A stretch of 64,000 nt of DNA, taken from contig NC_061863.1 in the NCBI RefSeq assembly GCF_907164915.1, positions 31,963,258 through 32,027,257 of the forward strand. Direction: 5' to 3'. Each line of letters begins with the position of its first letter. Position 1 is the first letter of the stretch. A model generated the notes under the pieces. The model made no database searches. It was not told the origin of the DNA and saw only the letters and a program-made list of their open reading frames with translations. Positions 23,309 through 33,344 of the stretch are shown here, one piece after another. Source of the DNA: Impatiens glandulifera (taxonomy: Eukaryota > Streptophyta > Magnoliopsida > Ericales > Balsaminaceae). The position numbers and the translations under genes are program-made.

Positions 23309-24159
23309 AGAAGAGGGAAATACAGAATAACCGTCTTTTCTCAAGGGTATGGCCTATTAATAAATGTTAGACGTCCTTTTTCAAGAAATCATCATTAAAA
23401 ATGAGGATATATCAGTCATTTTCTCTAAACTTGATAGACACGTGTCTTCACGTTATTAAGAGATGACTGTTTGATATTTTGAGCGGGAAAAACAGATAAC
23501 TCTCAACATGGGACAGCTGTCATTGATCAGTCTAATCGGCACGTAGTTAGACGTTTTTCTTACTTCACAAATCCATATAACAAAACATCTATTAGACGTA
23601 TGAGTCTATTAGACGCATACGTCTAATTCCGTGTTTATAAAAATCCGTCTAATGTTTATTATATGTGTACGTCTAATTCCGCATAAACATCACGTGTTAG
23701 ACGTGTGTTTGATTAGACGTGAGCATTCACTTGCTCATGACGTAAAAATGTCTAACGTCTATTAGACGTGTCCGTCTAATCACGTAGGTATAACACCTCA
23801 ACATATAGACTTGGATGTATAGATTATGAGCAAAAATATGTCTAAGTACACACTGTTTCTTTTTAGACACCCTTGTCTAATTAGACCGATTAAGGATATT
23901 CGTCTAGAGAGTATCTTTACTTCCAAAGTAATTTTTCCTCTCATTATGGATATGGACATTAGTGTTTAATAAACAATTTTTGTGGTCCAAAGATCAAAAA
24001 CATTTTTAACAAATAAAAACATTTATTCTTCCAGAATGGCAAATGCCATTGTTGATCTTCCAAGCTGTTTACTCAGAGGAGTACTCTTCTAGCTTCCTTC
24101 CTGCGATCCTCCTGCATCACCTACAAAATAAACTATTTACACATTTTGGTACCCATACT
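23309..24159 (-). other. A1 non-coding spacer with dispersed dyad motifs
   Basis: Between the gag stop and the ORF3 promoter I see no ORF. The part at about 23520-23900 holds spaced TTAGACG/CGTCTAA motifs, such as TTAGACGTATGAGTCTATTA near 23592. This is where pol would lie in an autonomous copia element. Confidence 0.75.
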
Positions 24160-25908
24160 TAATTGGGTCCTCGATCAATTAGTCCCTTAGGAATCCATAT
24201 TTGAGTTATTCTTATGGATTTCCCATTTTGTGTTGTGATTAATGCATAAGATTTTGACTTAGAAGATGACTTCCATCTAGCCACTGATCCTTTAGCTTTT
24301 TAAGAAGATTTTATTTTAAAGCTCCTTGACTTATAGTCAGGATTTAGATTGCCAGACTTGTTAGCTTTTTCTATCTTATTCTTAAGCTAGCTAACAGTCG
24401 GCGGTACATAAATTATTTCATTTTTTAAAGCAACTTCTTCATGAATAGAATCAGATTCAATATCAGTCACACTTCCTTTAACAAAACTTATTGGCGTAAG
24501 TTTGTCATTTGGTTTTGACTTTTTGCATGACAGGTTAGGGTCATTGCTATCAAATCACAATCCGGATCTAGATCTAGCAGGTTTCAACATGCTGATCTGA
24601 TATTTGACAGAATCACCAGACCTTGTCCATGCACAGACAACATAGTTAAGCCTTTTGTTTTCAGATGAAAGAGTTTGAATCTGTTCCTTGAGCATCTCAT
24701 TCTCAGATGAGATCTCTTCAATTTTCTTTTCAAAATCATTTGACTCTTCTCGTTTAGAAAGATTTGGTTTATTTAAATCTGATGAAGATTTAGTTTCATT
24801 TAGAGATTTTGCTAGCTTTCTGTACTCGATGACCATGTCATCTAGTGCAGCTACCAGTTGTTCCCTTGAAAACCTTTCGGAAGAGAAATCAAATACCTCA
24901 GTCTCCTGAGTTCCTTTTTCATCTTCTCTGGCCATGAAGCAAGCCACGTCTTCTTCATCACTTTCACTGGATGAAAAGTAAAAGCCACGGCTGCTTCCTC
25001 TGTTCTTTCCGTCACCAGCCATAAGAGCCTTCAGCTCTTTTCCATCATCCTTGGCATCTTCACGCTTTGGCTTTCGGCATTCCGATGCATAATGACCTTT
25101 AATACCACAGTTAAAACAAGTAACATTAGCTTTAGATTTTCTATTATCATTAGAATTTGAAGAGTTTGAGTTAGAGACATGGCATCGCTGCTCAGCTGCT
25201 GAGCTGCCATCTTCACGTCCGGAGCGGTTGGTGGCTCTTCAGCAGTCACCAGCGCCTTGGCAATGATAACTGACGTGGGTTGATCTGCTTCCATCCTACA
25301 GTTCAGCTCGAACTCATAGGCCTTGAGGTTAGCGAAGAGATCAAAGAGAGAGATCTTGTTAAGATCTTTGGATTCTCTCATCGCCATAGTCTTTATGTCC
25401 TATTCTCTTGCAAGAGCACACATGACCTTAATAGCAAGCTCCCGGTTGCTATAGGTCTTGCTTAGGATGGACAGAGAGGATACAATCTTGCTGAATCTGG
25501 TGTCGAAATCGTTCATTGTTTCACCAGGACGCATTTTGAAGTTGTCGAACTATTGAGTGGCAACCAAGATCTTGTTTTCCTTGGTTTGCTCGTTGCCCTT
25601 GCACAGTTGAATAAGTTTGTCCCAGACCTCTTATGTAGTGTCACATTTGATGATGTAGTTGAACATACTGTCGTCGAGAGATCTGTACAGAACATCAAGA
25701 GCCATGTTGTTGAGGTTGTTTTGCCTTCATCAGCGGTCCAGTTAGCCTTCTCCTTATCAATCTTGATAGGACCTTCTGTGACAACGCTCCACATTTTATT
25801 ATGAAGAGAAGAAAGATGAGCCCGAACTCTTTTCTTCCAAACAATATAGTTTTCCCGAGAGAAGGTTGGAATGGTTGTAGCACTGGCATCTTTGGATATG
25901 GTCGACAT
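24160..25908 (-). pseudogene. A1 gag with CCHC zinc knuckle
   Basis: The start at 25908 (MSTISKDASATTIPTFSREN) lies about 30 bp from the primer-binding site. The N-terminal copia gag core includes NYIVWKKRVRAHLSSLH and EGPIKIDKEKANW. It then shifts frame at about 25720 and 25513. The section at 25031-25387 carries NKISLFDLFANLKAYEFELN. A CCHC knuckle lies at 25077-25118 (C..C....H....C). The acidic and coiled-coil part at 24555-25022 includes DVACFMAREDEKGTQETEVF. The C-terminus at 24160-24550 ends GLIDRGPN then TAA. Gag would form particles and package RNA. The copy has frameshifts but retains every gag block, unlike D and F. Confidence 0.8.
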
Positions 25909-25938
25909 ATTTCAGGAAAAGCTTGAGAATAGAAACCT

Positions 25939-25953
25939 GGCTCTGATACCAAT
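25939..25953 (-). other. A1 primer-binding site (tRNA-iMet type)
   Basis: Plus strand GGCTCTGATACCAAT; the minus strand therefore reads TTGGTATCAGAGCC, matching the 3' end of plant initiator-Met tRNA. It directly follows the 5' LTR. Confidence 0.9.
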
Positions 25954-27694
25954 TGATAGGATCTGCTTTATCGATAGAGACGGGGTCTTGCTAAGGATGA
26001 AGACTTATGAAAAAAAGTTTGAAAGAAATTCTGTTAGAGATTTAATTCGCTTTCTATTCCACGCAAACTTGTGTAAACACTTGAAACAGATTCAAGGCGG
26101 AATTGTTTACTTGGGTTTGAAGCACAAGATGAAATATGAAAAGATGACAGAAATGAAGAACACAACAGTTTGTTTATGGACGTTCGGAGAAACTCTCCTA
26201 CGTCACCCCTTCTTCCAACCACTGGAAGGATTCACTATAATATGATTCGAATCAAATACAGTTTACACACACACTTAGCTCACTATTGAACAAAACACTT
26301 TCTGTTAAATTACACGATGAAGAATATCACTCAGCTAAAGGTGTTTTGATTCTAGCTCTCTCTTGATTCACACATAGTACAATCAGAAAGAAGCTTCACA
26401 GTATGAATTCAGTAAGGATCCATTGGAAAGCCTCCATTGTACACAGCAGGTTCTGAGCACAAGGATCATGGCCGTACAACAACTGGTAGTGCGCCGAATA
26501 TTCCATCAAGGGTGTACCTGCAAAACAAATAATGTGAGGAAAATTTTCTTACGTGGCATTCCTTGATTGGATGCATATAGTTGTTGTACTAATCTTCACT
26601 AGAAAGTGGAGCAGGAGTATGATACAACTATAGCACGTGGGTAGGTGAAATACTAGATTCAAGTGTACTACTTAAACTGAGCATTAGACGTATTTCAGTT
26701 AGACCGATTGTGAAAATCAGTCTAATGAAATAAAACATCTCCTTCTAATATAGAACGTCTATTAGACCGCCTAGTCTAATAGAATTAGACTCGCGTCTAA
26801 TTACAATAACCATTAGATTTGCACGTCTAACTCCACTGAGTTAGACTGCACGTCTACTTCCGGTTCTACCTCAGACTTGTCTGAAGGAGTTAGACACACG
26901 TCTAACTTTCACTAATTAGACTACACGTCTAATTATCCAATAACCATTAAAATGCACGTCTAACTCCGATGAGTTAGACTGCACGTCTAATTCCGGTTCT
27001 ACCTCAGACTTATCTAAAGGAGTTAGACGCACGTCTAACTTTCACTAATTAGGGTACACGTCTAATTATCCAATAACCATTAGACTGCACGTCTAACTCC
27101 GATGAGTTAGACTGCACGTCTAATTCTGGTTCTACCTCAGACTTGTCTGAAGGAGTTAGACGCACGTCTAACTTTCACTAATTAGACTACCCGTCTAATT
27201 GTAAATATATTAGAGTACACGTCTAACTCCGATGAGTTAGACTGTACATCTAATTCCGAATACATTAGACATACGTCTAATTCCATGTATATTAGACTTG
27301 CGTCTAATTCTTTACATCTATTAGACTACACGTCTAACTCTGATGAGTTAGACTGTACGTCTAATTCCGTATTCATTAGGTTTGCGTCTAATTCTTTACA
27401 TCTATTAGACTACACGTCTAACTCCGATGAGTTAGACTGTACATCTAATTCTATGCATTCATTAGACTTACGTCTAATTCTTTACTTTTATTAGACTACA
27501 CGTCTAACTCCGATGAGTTAGACTATACGTCTAATTCTAGTGAATGCAAAAATTGGTCTAATGACCCTCATTAGATTCAAGTCTTATGAAATATTGTTTC
27601 AATACACCTGTATCAAAACTCATAAGTTATTTCATCATCAAAATCTCAGTGGTTAAATTATTTCAACACTTAGTTAAAATAATTTGACCCAACA
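25954..27694 (-). repeat. A1 5' LTR with an internal promoter-region deletion
   Basis: Termini are the same as the 3' LTR. Near 26411-26421 the sequence jumps from AGTAAG directly to ATCCATTGGAAAGCC. About 135-140 bp present in the 3' LTR (about 18292-18430), including the TATTTAA-type box, is missing. The dyad array is at about 26690-27545. Confidence 0.92.
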
Positions 27695-29215
27695 ATGTTT
27701 ATGTAGAGGAGAAGGCTCTGAAAAGACTCGATGAAATAATGCAGGACTAAATCTCTATCGTTCTCAAATACATTCATGAAGCAAATTGTTCCGGGGTCAG
27801 TCTTTTCGGAAGCTCGTTAGATGAAGATGAATCTATGTAACTGTCCGATGATTGTAATCTTGCTCTACCATAAGATGAGCAAGCTGTCGCTCTTCTTATA
27901 GAATTGGGAAGTCCTTCGGTTGAAGAAACACCTTTAATGGATCAACCCAGAGTTGAACCGATTGTGGAACCAGTTAACCCGATCCAATTATTGAAGAAGT
28001 AGAAGTTGTTATGGAACTTGTTCAAACTTTTGTAACCCAAGAAGAAGAAGTGCTGGAGTCCCCTATTCTCGAATTAGAGACATCTCTAGAGAAGGAGGTT
28101 GAGGCTAGTGAAGCATGATCTAAGGGGGAACCCTCAAATGACAAGGAATTAGAGAAGAGTTCCTCATCAAAAGGGCTTCCTTTGTCTCAATGTTTCATTC
28201 CCGGTTCACCCAAGCCTCGACGATATCCTGATATCAATGCTGTGAATATTCATGATGATGTTGTTAATCTCCCTCATCATTTAGACAATACGTCCGATCA
28301 AATTCACAAGGTATGTGAAGATATTTTGGGTGATGAAGAAGAGAGAAAGTATAAAAGTGATTTAGAGAAGGATGAACTAGAGCAGTCCCTGTAGGTTCAC
28401 ACTCATTTCAGTCCCATTCGGACCGCTCTAGAAGATTTTCAAGAGATTTCATCAAATTAAGGATCATCTGCTAGTGGTGCAAAGCTTATGAACTCAATGA
28501 CAGCAATGATGAGCACCCTTCAGAAAAATGTGGCGGAAATGCAATCCAACATGATGAAGATTATGAAGACACATAAATCAAACAAAAGGAATTTGCCTCT
28601 CCTCTTAAAACTCATAATGAAATGGAGCAAGCCTTGAAGAGGAACACATACGATATCAATACCCTCAACAAGACTTACACCAAATTCGAAAAGAACTTCT
28701 TTAAATGGCAGACTGACTTGCTTGACTACGAAAAGGAAAATGCCATTGAACTTCATCAAGAATTCATGGATGGAATGAGTCTGATTCAAAGTCAAATGGT
28801 AGAGATACAGGGTCATATGAGCAGAGCTGATGAAGAGCAATTGGAACAAGTCGAATCATTTGTAAGGCAACTTCAGGAAGTTGAAGATGCAGAAGCAGCT
28901 GCTAATAAAGAGAAGAACCTGACTTCCCATGGCGATGATAATGTTAAAAAGGGGAAAGGAAGTTCTAGAGGTGGCAACAACAGTAGAGAAGGCAGCAACA
29001 GTATAGGAGGCAACAACAGTAGAGGAGGCAGTTGTGTTTCAACCGGCACCAGATTAAAAAGAAAACAAACCGGTGATGGTAAATGTAGGACAATCAAAAG
29101 AGGTGGAGGTCGCAACGGTGATCGTGGTGGTGGAAGTGGTGGAAGTGGTCGTGGTGGCCGTTCTCTCCTTCCTTTTCATAACCTTCTAAATGGTGAAGGA
29201 TTCAGATGTGAATGA
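27695..29215 (+). pseudogene. Element C ORF3, C-terminal part after A1
   Basis: Resumes the ORF3 reading of C right after the A1 target duplication: VYVEEKALKRLDEIMQD aligns with DVEMKVLKKLNDIL of A1. It then runs through an acidic, degraded middle (27840-28394). A coiled-coil-prone stretch (28622-28900) includes DLLDYEKENAIELHQEF. A Gly/Ser/Arg-rich tail (28950-29215) includes RGGGRNGDRGGGSGGSGRGG and ends at TGA 29213-29215. Stops occur in the acidic part. The RGG tail and the preceding coil are conserved with A1 despite many changes, which suggests the tail once mattered for function. Confidence 0.7.
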
Positions 29216-29391
29216 TTCAACTACCCAATCGATGTGAAAAGTGAAGATCAATAATCTCTCTTCTTCTAAACTATCTTTTGTTGGTTTGTGAACTTGGTTT
29301 TTGAACTTGGTTTCTGAATGTTGGTTTTTGAAACTCATTTCTGTAAATTGGATGTATATTTATCTATTTAATTGCGCAAATTTTTAACATC

Positions 29392-29410
29392 ATCAACAAA
29401 AAAGGGAAAT
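29392..29410 (+). other. Polypurine tract of element C
   Basis: A run ending AACAAAAAAGGGAAAT lies directly before the LTR start TGTTGGGTCA at 29411. It marks the element's 3' LTR boundary. Between 29216 and 29391 there is only a short 3' spacer. Confidence 0.8.
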
Positions 29411-30775
29411 TGTTGGGTCAAATTATTTTGACTAAGGGTCAAATCATTTTGACTATCATAATTTCTATGATGAGTTTGTGTAAAACTTAAACTAAGTCGT
29501 CTAAATGTTTTTGTGCAGGTGTATCAGAAATGTGTTAAATTAGACTAAGTCTGAATGAGGTTCATTAGACTTAATGGCTATTAAACGTAGTGAGAGGTGC
29601 AGTCTAATAAATACGTAGTTAGACGTGCAGTCTAACAGATGTAGTTAGACGTGCAGTCTAACAAACGTAGTTAGACGTGCATTCTAACAGATACGTAGTT
29701 AGACGTGCAGTCTAACAGATACGTAGTTAGACATGCAGTCTAACAGATAAGTAGTTAGACATGTAGTCTAACATACGTAATTAAATGTGTAGTCTAACAG
29801 ATACGTATTTAAATGTGCAGTCTAACAGATGTGTAGTTAGACGTGCAGTCTAACGGATGCGTAGTTAAACGTGTAGTCTAACAGATACGCAGTTAGACGT
29901 GAAGTCTAACAGAAGTTAGACGTGTAGTCTAACAAATACGTAGTTAGACGTGCAGTCTAAAGGATACGTAGTTAGACGTGCATTCTAACGGAAGCGTAGT
30001 TAGATGTGCAGTCTAACGGATGCGTAGTTAGACGTGCATTCTAATAGATACGCAGTTAGACGTGAAGTCTAACAGATACGCAGTTAGATGTGCAGTCTAA
30101 CAAATACATAGTTAGACGTGTAGTCTAACATATACGTAGTTAGACGTGCAGTCTAACATATACGTAGTTAGACGTGCAGTCTAACATATACGTAGTTAGA
30201 CTTGCAGTCTAATAGACGTAGTTAGACGTGCAGTCTAACAGATACGTAGTTAGACGTGCAGTCTAACAGATGCGTAGTTAGACGTGTAGTCTAACAGATA
30301 CGCAGTTAGACGTGAAGTTTAAAAGATACGTAGTAAGACGTGCAATCTAACAGATACGTAGTTAAACGTGTAGTCTAACAGACGTAGTTAGACATGCAGT
30401 CTAACAGATAAATAGTTAGACGTGTAGTCTAATAGATACGTAGTAAGACGTGCAGTCTAACGGATACGTAGTTAGACGTGCAGTCTAACATATACGCAGT
30501 TATACGTGAAGTCTAATATATACGTAGTTAGACATGCAGTCTAACTCCTTCAGATAAGTCTGAAGGGACTCGTAGTTAGACGTGCAATCTAACAGATGAA
30601 AGTTAGACGTGTAGTCTAACAGAATCGTAGTTAGACGTGTAGTCTAACAGATGAAAGTTAGAGATGATGTCTAACTCCTTCAGATTAGTCTGAAGGGATT
30701 CATAGTTAGACGTGTAATCTAAATCCATTGAACTTGGAGGTCTAATAGACCCTCCTATTAGCGTGGGCGTCTAAC
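29411..30775 (+). repeat. Element C 3' LTR, 5' portion with dyad array
   Basis: Starts TGTTGGGTCAAATTATTTTG. From about 29540 it is a regular tandem array of about 28-bp units, each built of GTTAGACGTGCAGTCTAAC plus a spacer such as AGATACGTA, with some shorter units. Near 30680-30765 it enters the promoter-proximal end (GGTCTAATAGACC). It then breaks at about 30766-30776 within CGTCTAAC, where the opposite-strand LTR remnant of element D begins. The rest of this LTR reappears at 39400-39867. Confidence 0.85.
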
Positions 30776-31428
30776 TACGTATCCGTTAGACTGCACGTCT
30801 AATTACGTATCTATTAGATTGTACGTCCAACTACGCATTTGTTACACTGCACGTCTAACTATATATTCGTTAGACTGCACGTATAACTATGTATCTGTTA
30901 GATTGCACGTCTAACTACATATCTGTTAGATTGCACGTCTAACTACGTATCCTTTAGACTGCACGTCTAACTAAGTCTGTTGGACTGCATGTCTAACTAC
31001 GTCTGTTAGACTACACGTCTAACTACGTATCTGTTAGACTACACTTCTAACTACGTATCTGTTAGACTGCACGTCTAACTACGTATCTGTTAGACTGCAC
31101 GTCTAACTACGTATCTGTTAGACTGCATGTTTAACTACGTATCTATTAGACTGCACGTCTAACTACGTATTCGTTAGACTGCATGTCTAACTACGTCTAT
31201 TAGAATGAACGTCTAACTACGCATCTGTTAGACTGCACGTCTAACTCAATGCGTATAATAGCCAGTAAGTCTAATGAACCTCATACAGACTAAGTCTAAT
31301 TTAGCACGTTTTAATAAACCTACACCAAAAACAATTAGGCAACTTAGTTTATGTTTTACACAAACTCATCATCAAAATTTCGATAGTCTAAGTGATTTGA
31401 CCCTTAGTCAAAAAAAATTGACCCAACA
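30766..31428 (-). repeat. Element D 3' LTR remnant
   Basis: Array units read as the reverse complement of those to the left (TTAGACTGCACGTCTAACTA with CGTATCTG spacers). The remnant ends TTGACCCAACA at 31428. Only the 5' part of the LTR (LTR start plus array) survives; the promoter, R and U5 parts are missing. Confidence 0.85.
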
Positions 31429-31443
31429 ATTTCCCCCTTTTTG
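31429..31443 (-). other. Polypurine tract of element D
   Basis: Plus strand ATTTCCCCCTTTTTG abuts the LTR terminus; on the minus strand it is the purine tract preceding TGTTGGG. From 31444 to about 31660 is AT-rich 3' spacer without a gene. Confidence 0.8.
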
Positions 31444-31659
31444 ATGATGATGTTAAAACTTTTGTACAATTAAAAGATTATAATATTCAATAATATAGTA
31501 GATGGCATAAACTGTTCATATTTCATAGTAGATAAAAGCATAAATTGAAACATCAGGAATATTTTTCAAAAGAAAATACAGAAATAAATTTCATGAACAT
31601 TAAAACCTAAGAACATCAAAAGATCAACACCTAAAAACATCAAAAGATTCTTCCTTCCC

Positions 31660-32505
31660 CCTAAGTCTAAGGCTAATCATTTTCCCTTTCTTTTCCCCTT
31701 TTTAACATCATCCGGGGAGGGAATCTAAGGCCGATTCTATAGCTAATGTTAAAGCCGAGTTATTGGCTTCCCTGTTTCGTTTCTTAGACCTGAGCCTACC
31801 CACCCAAAGAACATAGTCGAGAACCCTCAGATTATTCAAGATTTTTGTTGGATTGATCTTAAACCTGTGACCAGGTTCAGTAAGGAGACAACAAAGGAGT
31901 GTGCTAAGGGGAGCATCGTAACCGAAGATCTTCTATTGAGAGGAAATCATTTTAACTAGATTTTTAAAGAGGAATTTCGACTAGTTGATGGCCACACCTC
32001 TTTTTATTGCCACCATTATTTCAAAGACTTTCGTACAATAGATGTAGAAATAGTCCTTCGCAAGAATGGATTTGGAGATGATGTCATTTAGTAGGGCATA
32101 CTCAACCTTCAGACAATTACTCTTTCCGTGAGGCTCAACCGAAAGGAGTTTCCCTTCGAAGACTTGATCGGAGAAGACAAGCGTCATTTTAGAAAAAATT
32201 TCATTTGAAGAAGAAGGAAACTCATAGATCCCTTTGGTTGGAAGTTTGAAGAACATGCCGAATGTTTCTTCAGAGAAGCAGATATGTTTTCCAAGTACAT
32301 TTGTACGAATTTACTGATTATGATAAAAGCCAGCGGTTTCAAAGAATTCACGAACTTCTTGTTCGTGAAAGATGCAGTGAGGGCGAAGAAACTTCTTCAG
32401 CCAATAAGCTTTCAAGGATTCAAACATTATAACCATTTTAGGAATCATCAGAGTTAAAACAGACTTGAAGTCTATTTGCAGAGATTTCGGGGAGAGAGAA
32501 GTCAT
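31660..32505 (-). pseudogene. Element D ORF3, short form
   Basis: The start at 32505 (MTSLSPKSLQIDFKSVLTL) leads into MFESLKAYWLKKFLRPH, which replaces the GLRKYLGGPF block of the long form. A stop lies near 32311. At 31981-32256 the reading has MFFKLPTKGIYEFP and EYALLNDIISKSILAKDY, the FILLNDVVAKAL equivalent, then VFEIMVAIKRGVAIN. After it come a few Lys/Arg-rich residues (RLRSKKRNREANN) and an end near 31660. There is no acidic middle, coiled coil or RGG tail. It matches the short ORF3 of F. Function is unknown. Confidence 0.7.
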
Positions 32506-33344
32506 TTTGGAAAGATGAACACAGGATCTTGGCGTTTCAATTCTAGAGAGAGAATCAAGGATTTAGGAATACTCAACCATTTTTGTGATACCATTCATTA
32601 AATACAAGTGAGCTAACGTGTGACATTTAATATTTAATTATTATACCAACTGTCAAAAATTTCAGAAACCTATTCCTAAGGGACACATCTATCAATTAAT
32701 ATTAATCATGAAAATGTACTGTTAATATTAGACGTATAGAAGAAAGTTATTAGATATTTTAGCCACTCTTAAAATATTGAGAGACACCTGTCTTCAATCT
32801 ATTTGAGAAGTGAATGGTTTATTTTTGGCGGGAAAAGTACATAGACAGATACAGTGACAGAGGACAGCTGTCCAGATATCTAGAGATGAAAAGTCTAAGT
32901 GCACAAGTAGTTAGACGTTTAAACTACTTTCCGCATTCTTCACTTCTAATTGGGAAATCCGTCTATTATACGTTAACATCTAATCAAGCTTGTCTTATAA
33001 ATATCCAACGTCTATTAGACATAGACGTCTAATTACGCTTAAACAACACATACTAGACATGTTTCCGGTTAGACGTGAGCTTCCAATTGCTCTTGTCTTA
33101 TAAACATCTAACGTCTATTAGACGCATACGTCAAACCGCGCAGGTTAATTAACCAACAAATGAGTTCCCAAAAGAGGATAAAAACTGCTTGAGAAGACAT
33201 ACGTCTAAGTAGTTATGCTTCTTAAACTTCTAGTCCATTGGACGTATTGAGACCTCTGTCTTGTTGTCTGTCCATTTACATTTCAACACTATGTTCCCCC
33301 TCAGTTCATGCACATAATAAAATCAATAAAGATCAAAAAGTCCT
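32506..33344 (-). other. Element D spacer between pol and ORF3 with dispersed dyad motifs
   Basis: No ORF that I can support. Spaced copies of the dyad motif occur at about 32720-33250, for example TTAGACATAGACGTCTAATT near 33016. I found no clear TATA box comparable to those of A1, C and E. Confidence 0.65.

Larger units (their letters stand above)
17825..27694 (-). mobile_element. Element A1: complete family A copia element lacking pol
   Basis: Full element with both LTRs (3' LTR 17825-19650, 5' LTR 25954-27694) flanked by the 5-bp target duplication ATGTT (17820-17824 and 27695-27699). Minus-strand order is 5' LTR, primer-binding site, gag with CCHC (24160-25908), non-coding spacer with dyad motifs, TATA, long ORF3 (19825-23178), polypurine tract, 3' LTR. 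There is no protease, integrase, RT or RNase H. The gag stop at 24160 is followed within a few tens of bases by the same junction sequence seen in E. It is a non-autonomous copy inserted in element C ORF3. Confidence 0.9.

Noticed and set aside
29540..31260. Regular ~28-bp repeats with varying spacers that could pass for a CRISPR array
   Set aside because: They are near-palindromic units inside plant LTRs with repeated spacers, with no cas genes, and the flanks are LTR termini and polypurine tracts.
29411..31428. A single unusual palindromic LTR or a MITE/foldback element
   Set aside because: The left and right halves each start with the LTR terminus and a polypurine tract, and the missing LTR tail of C is found at 39400-39867. 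Two truncated LTRs fit better.
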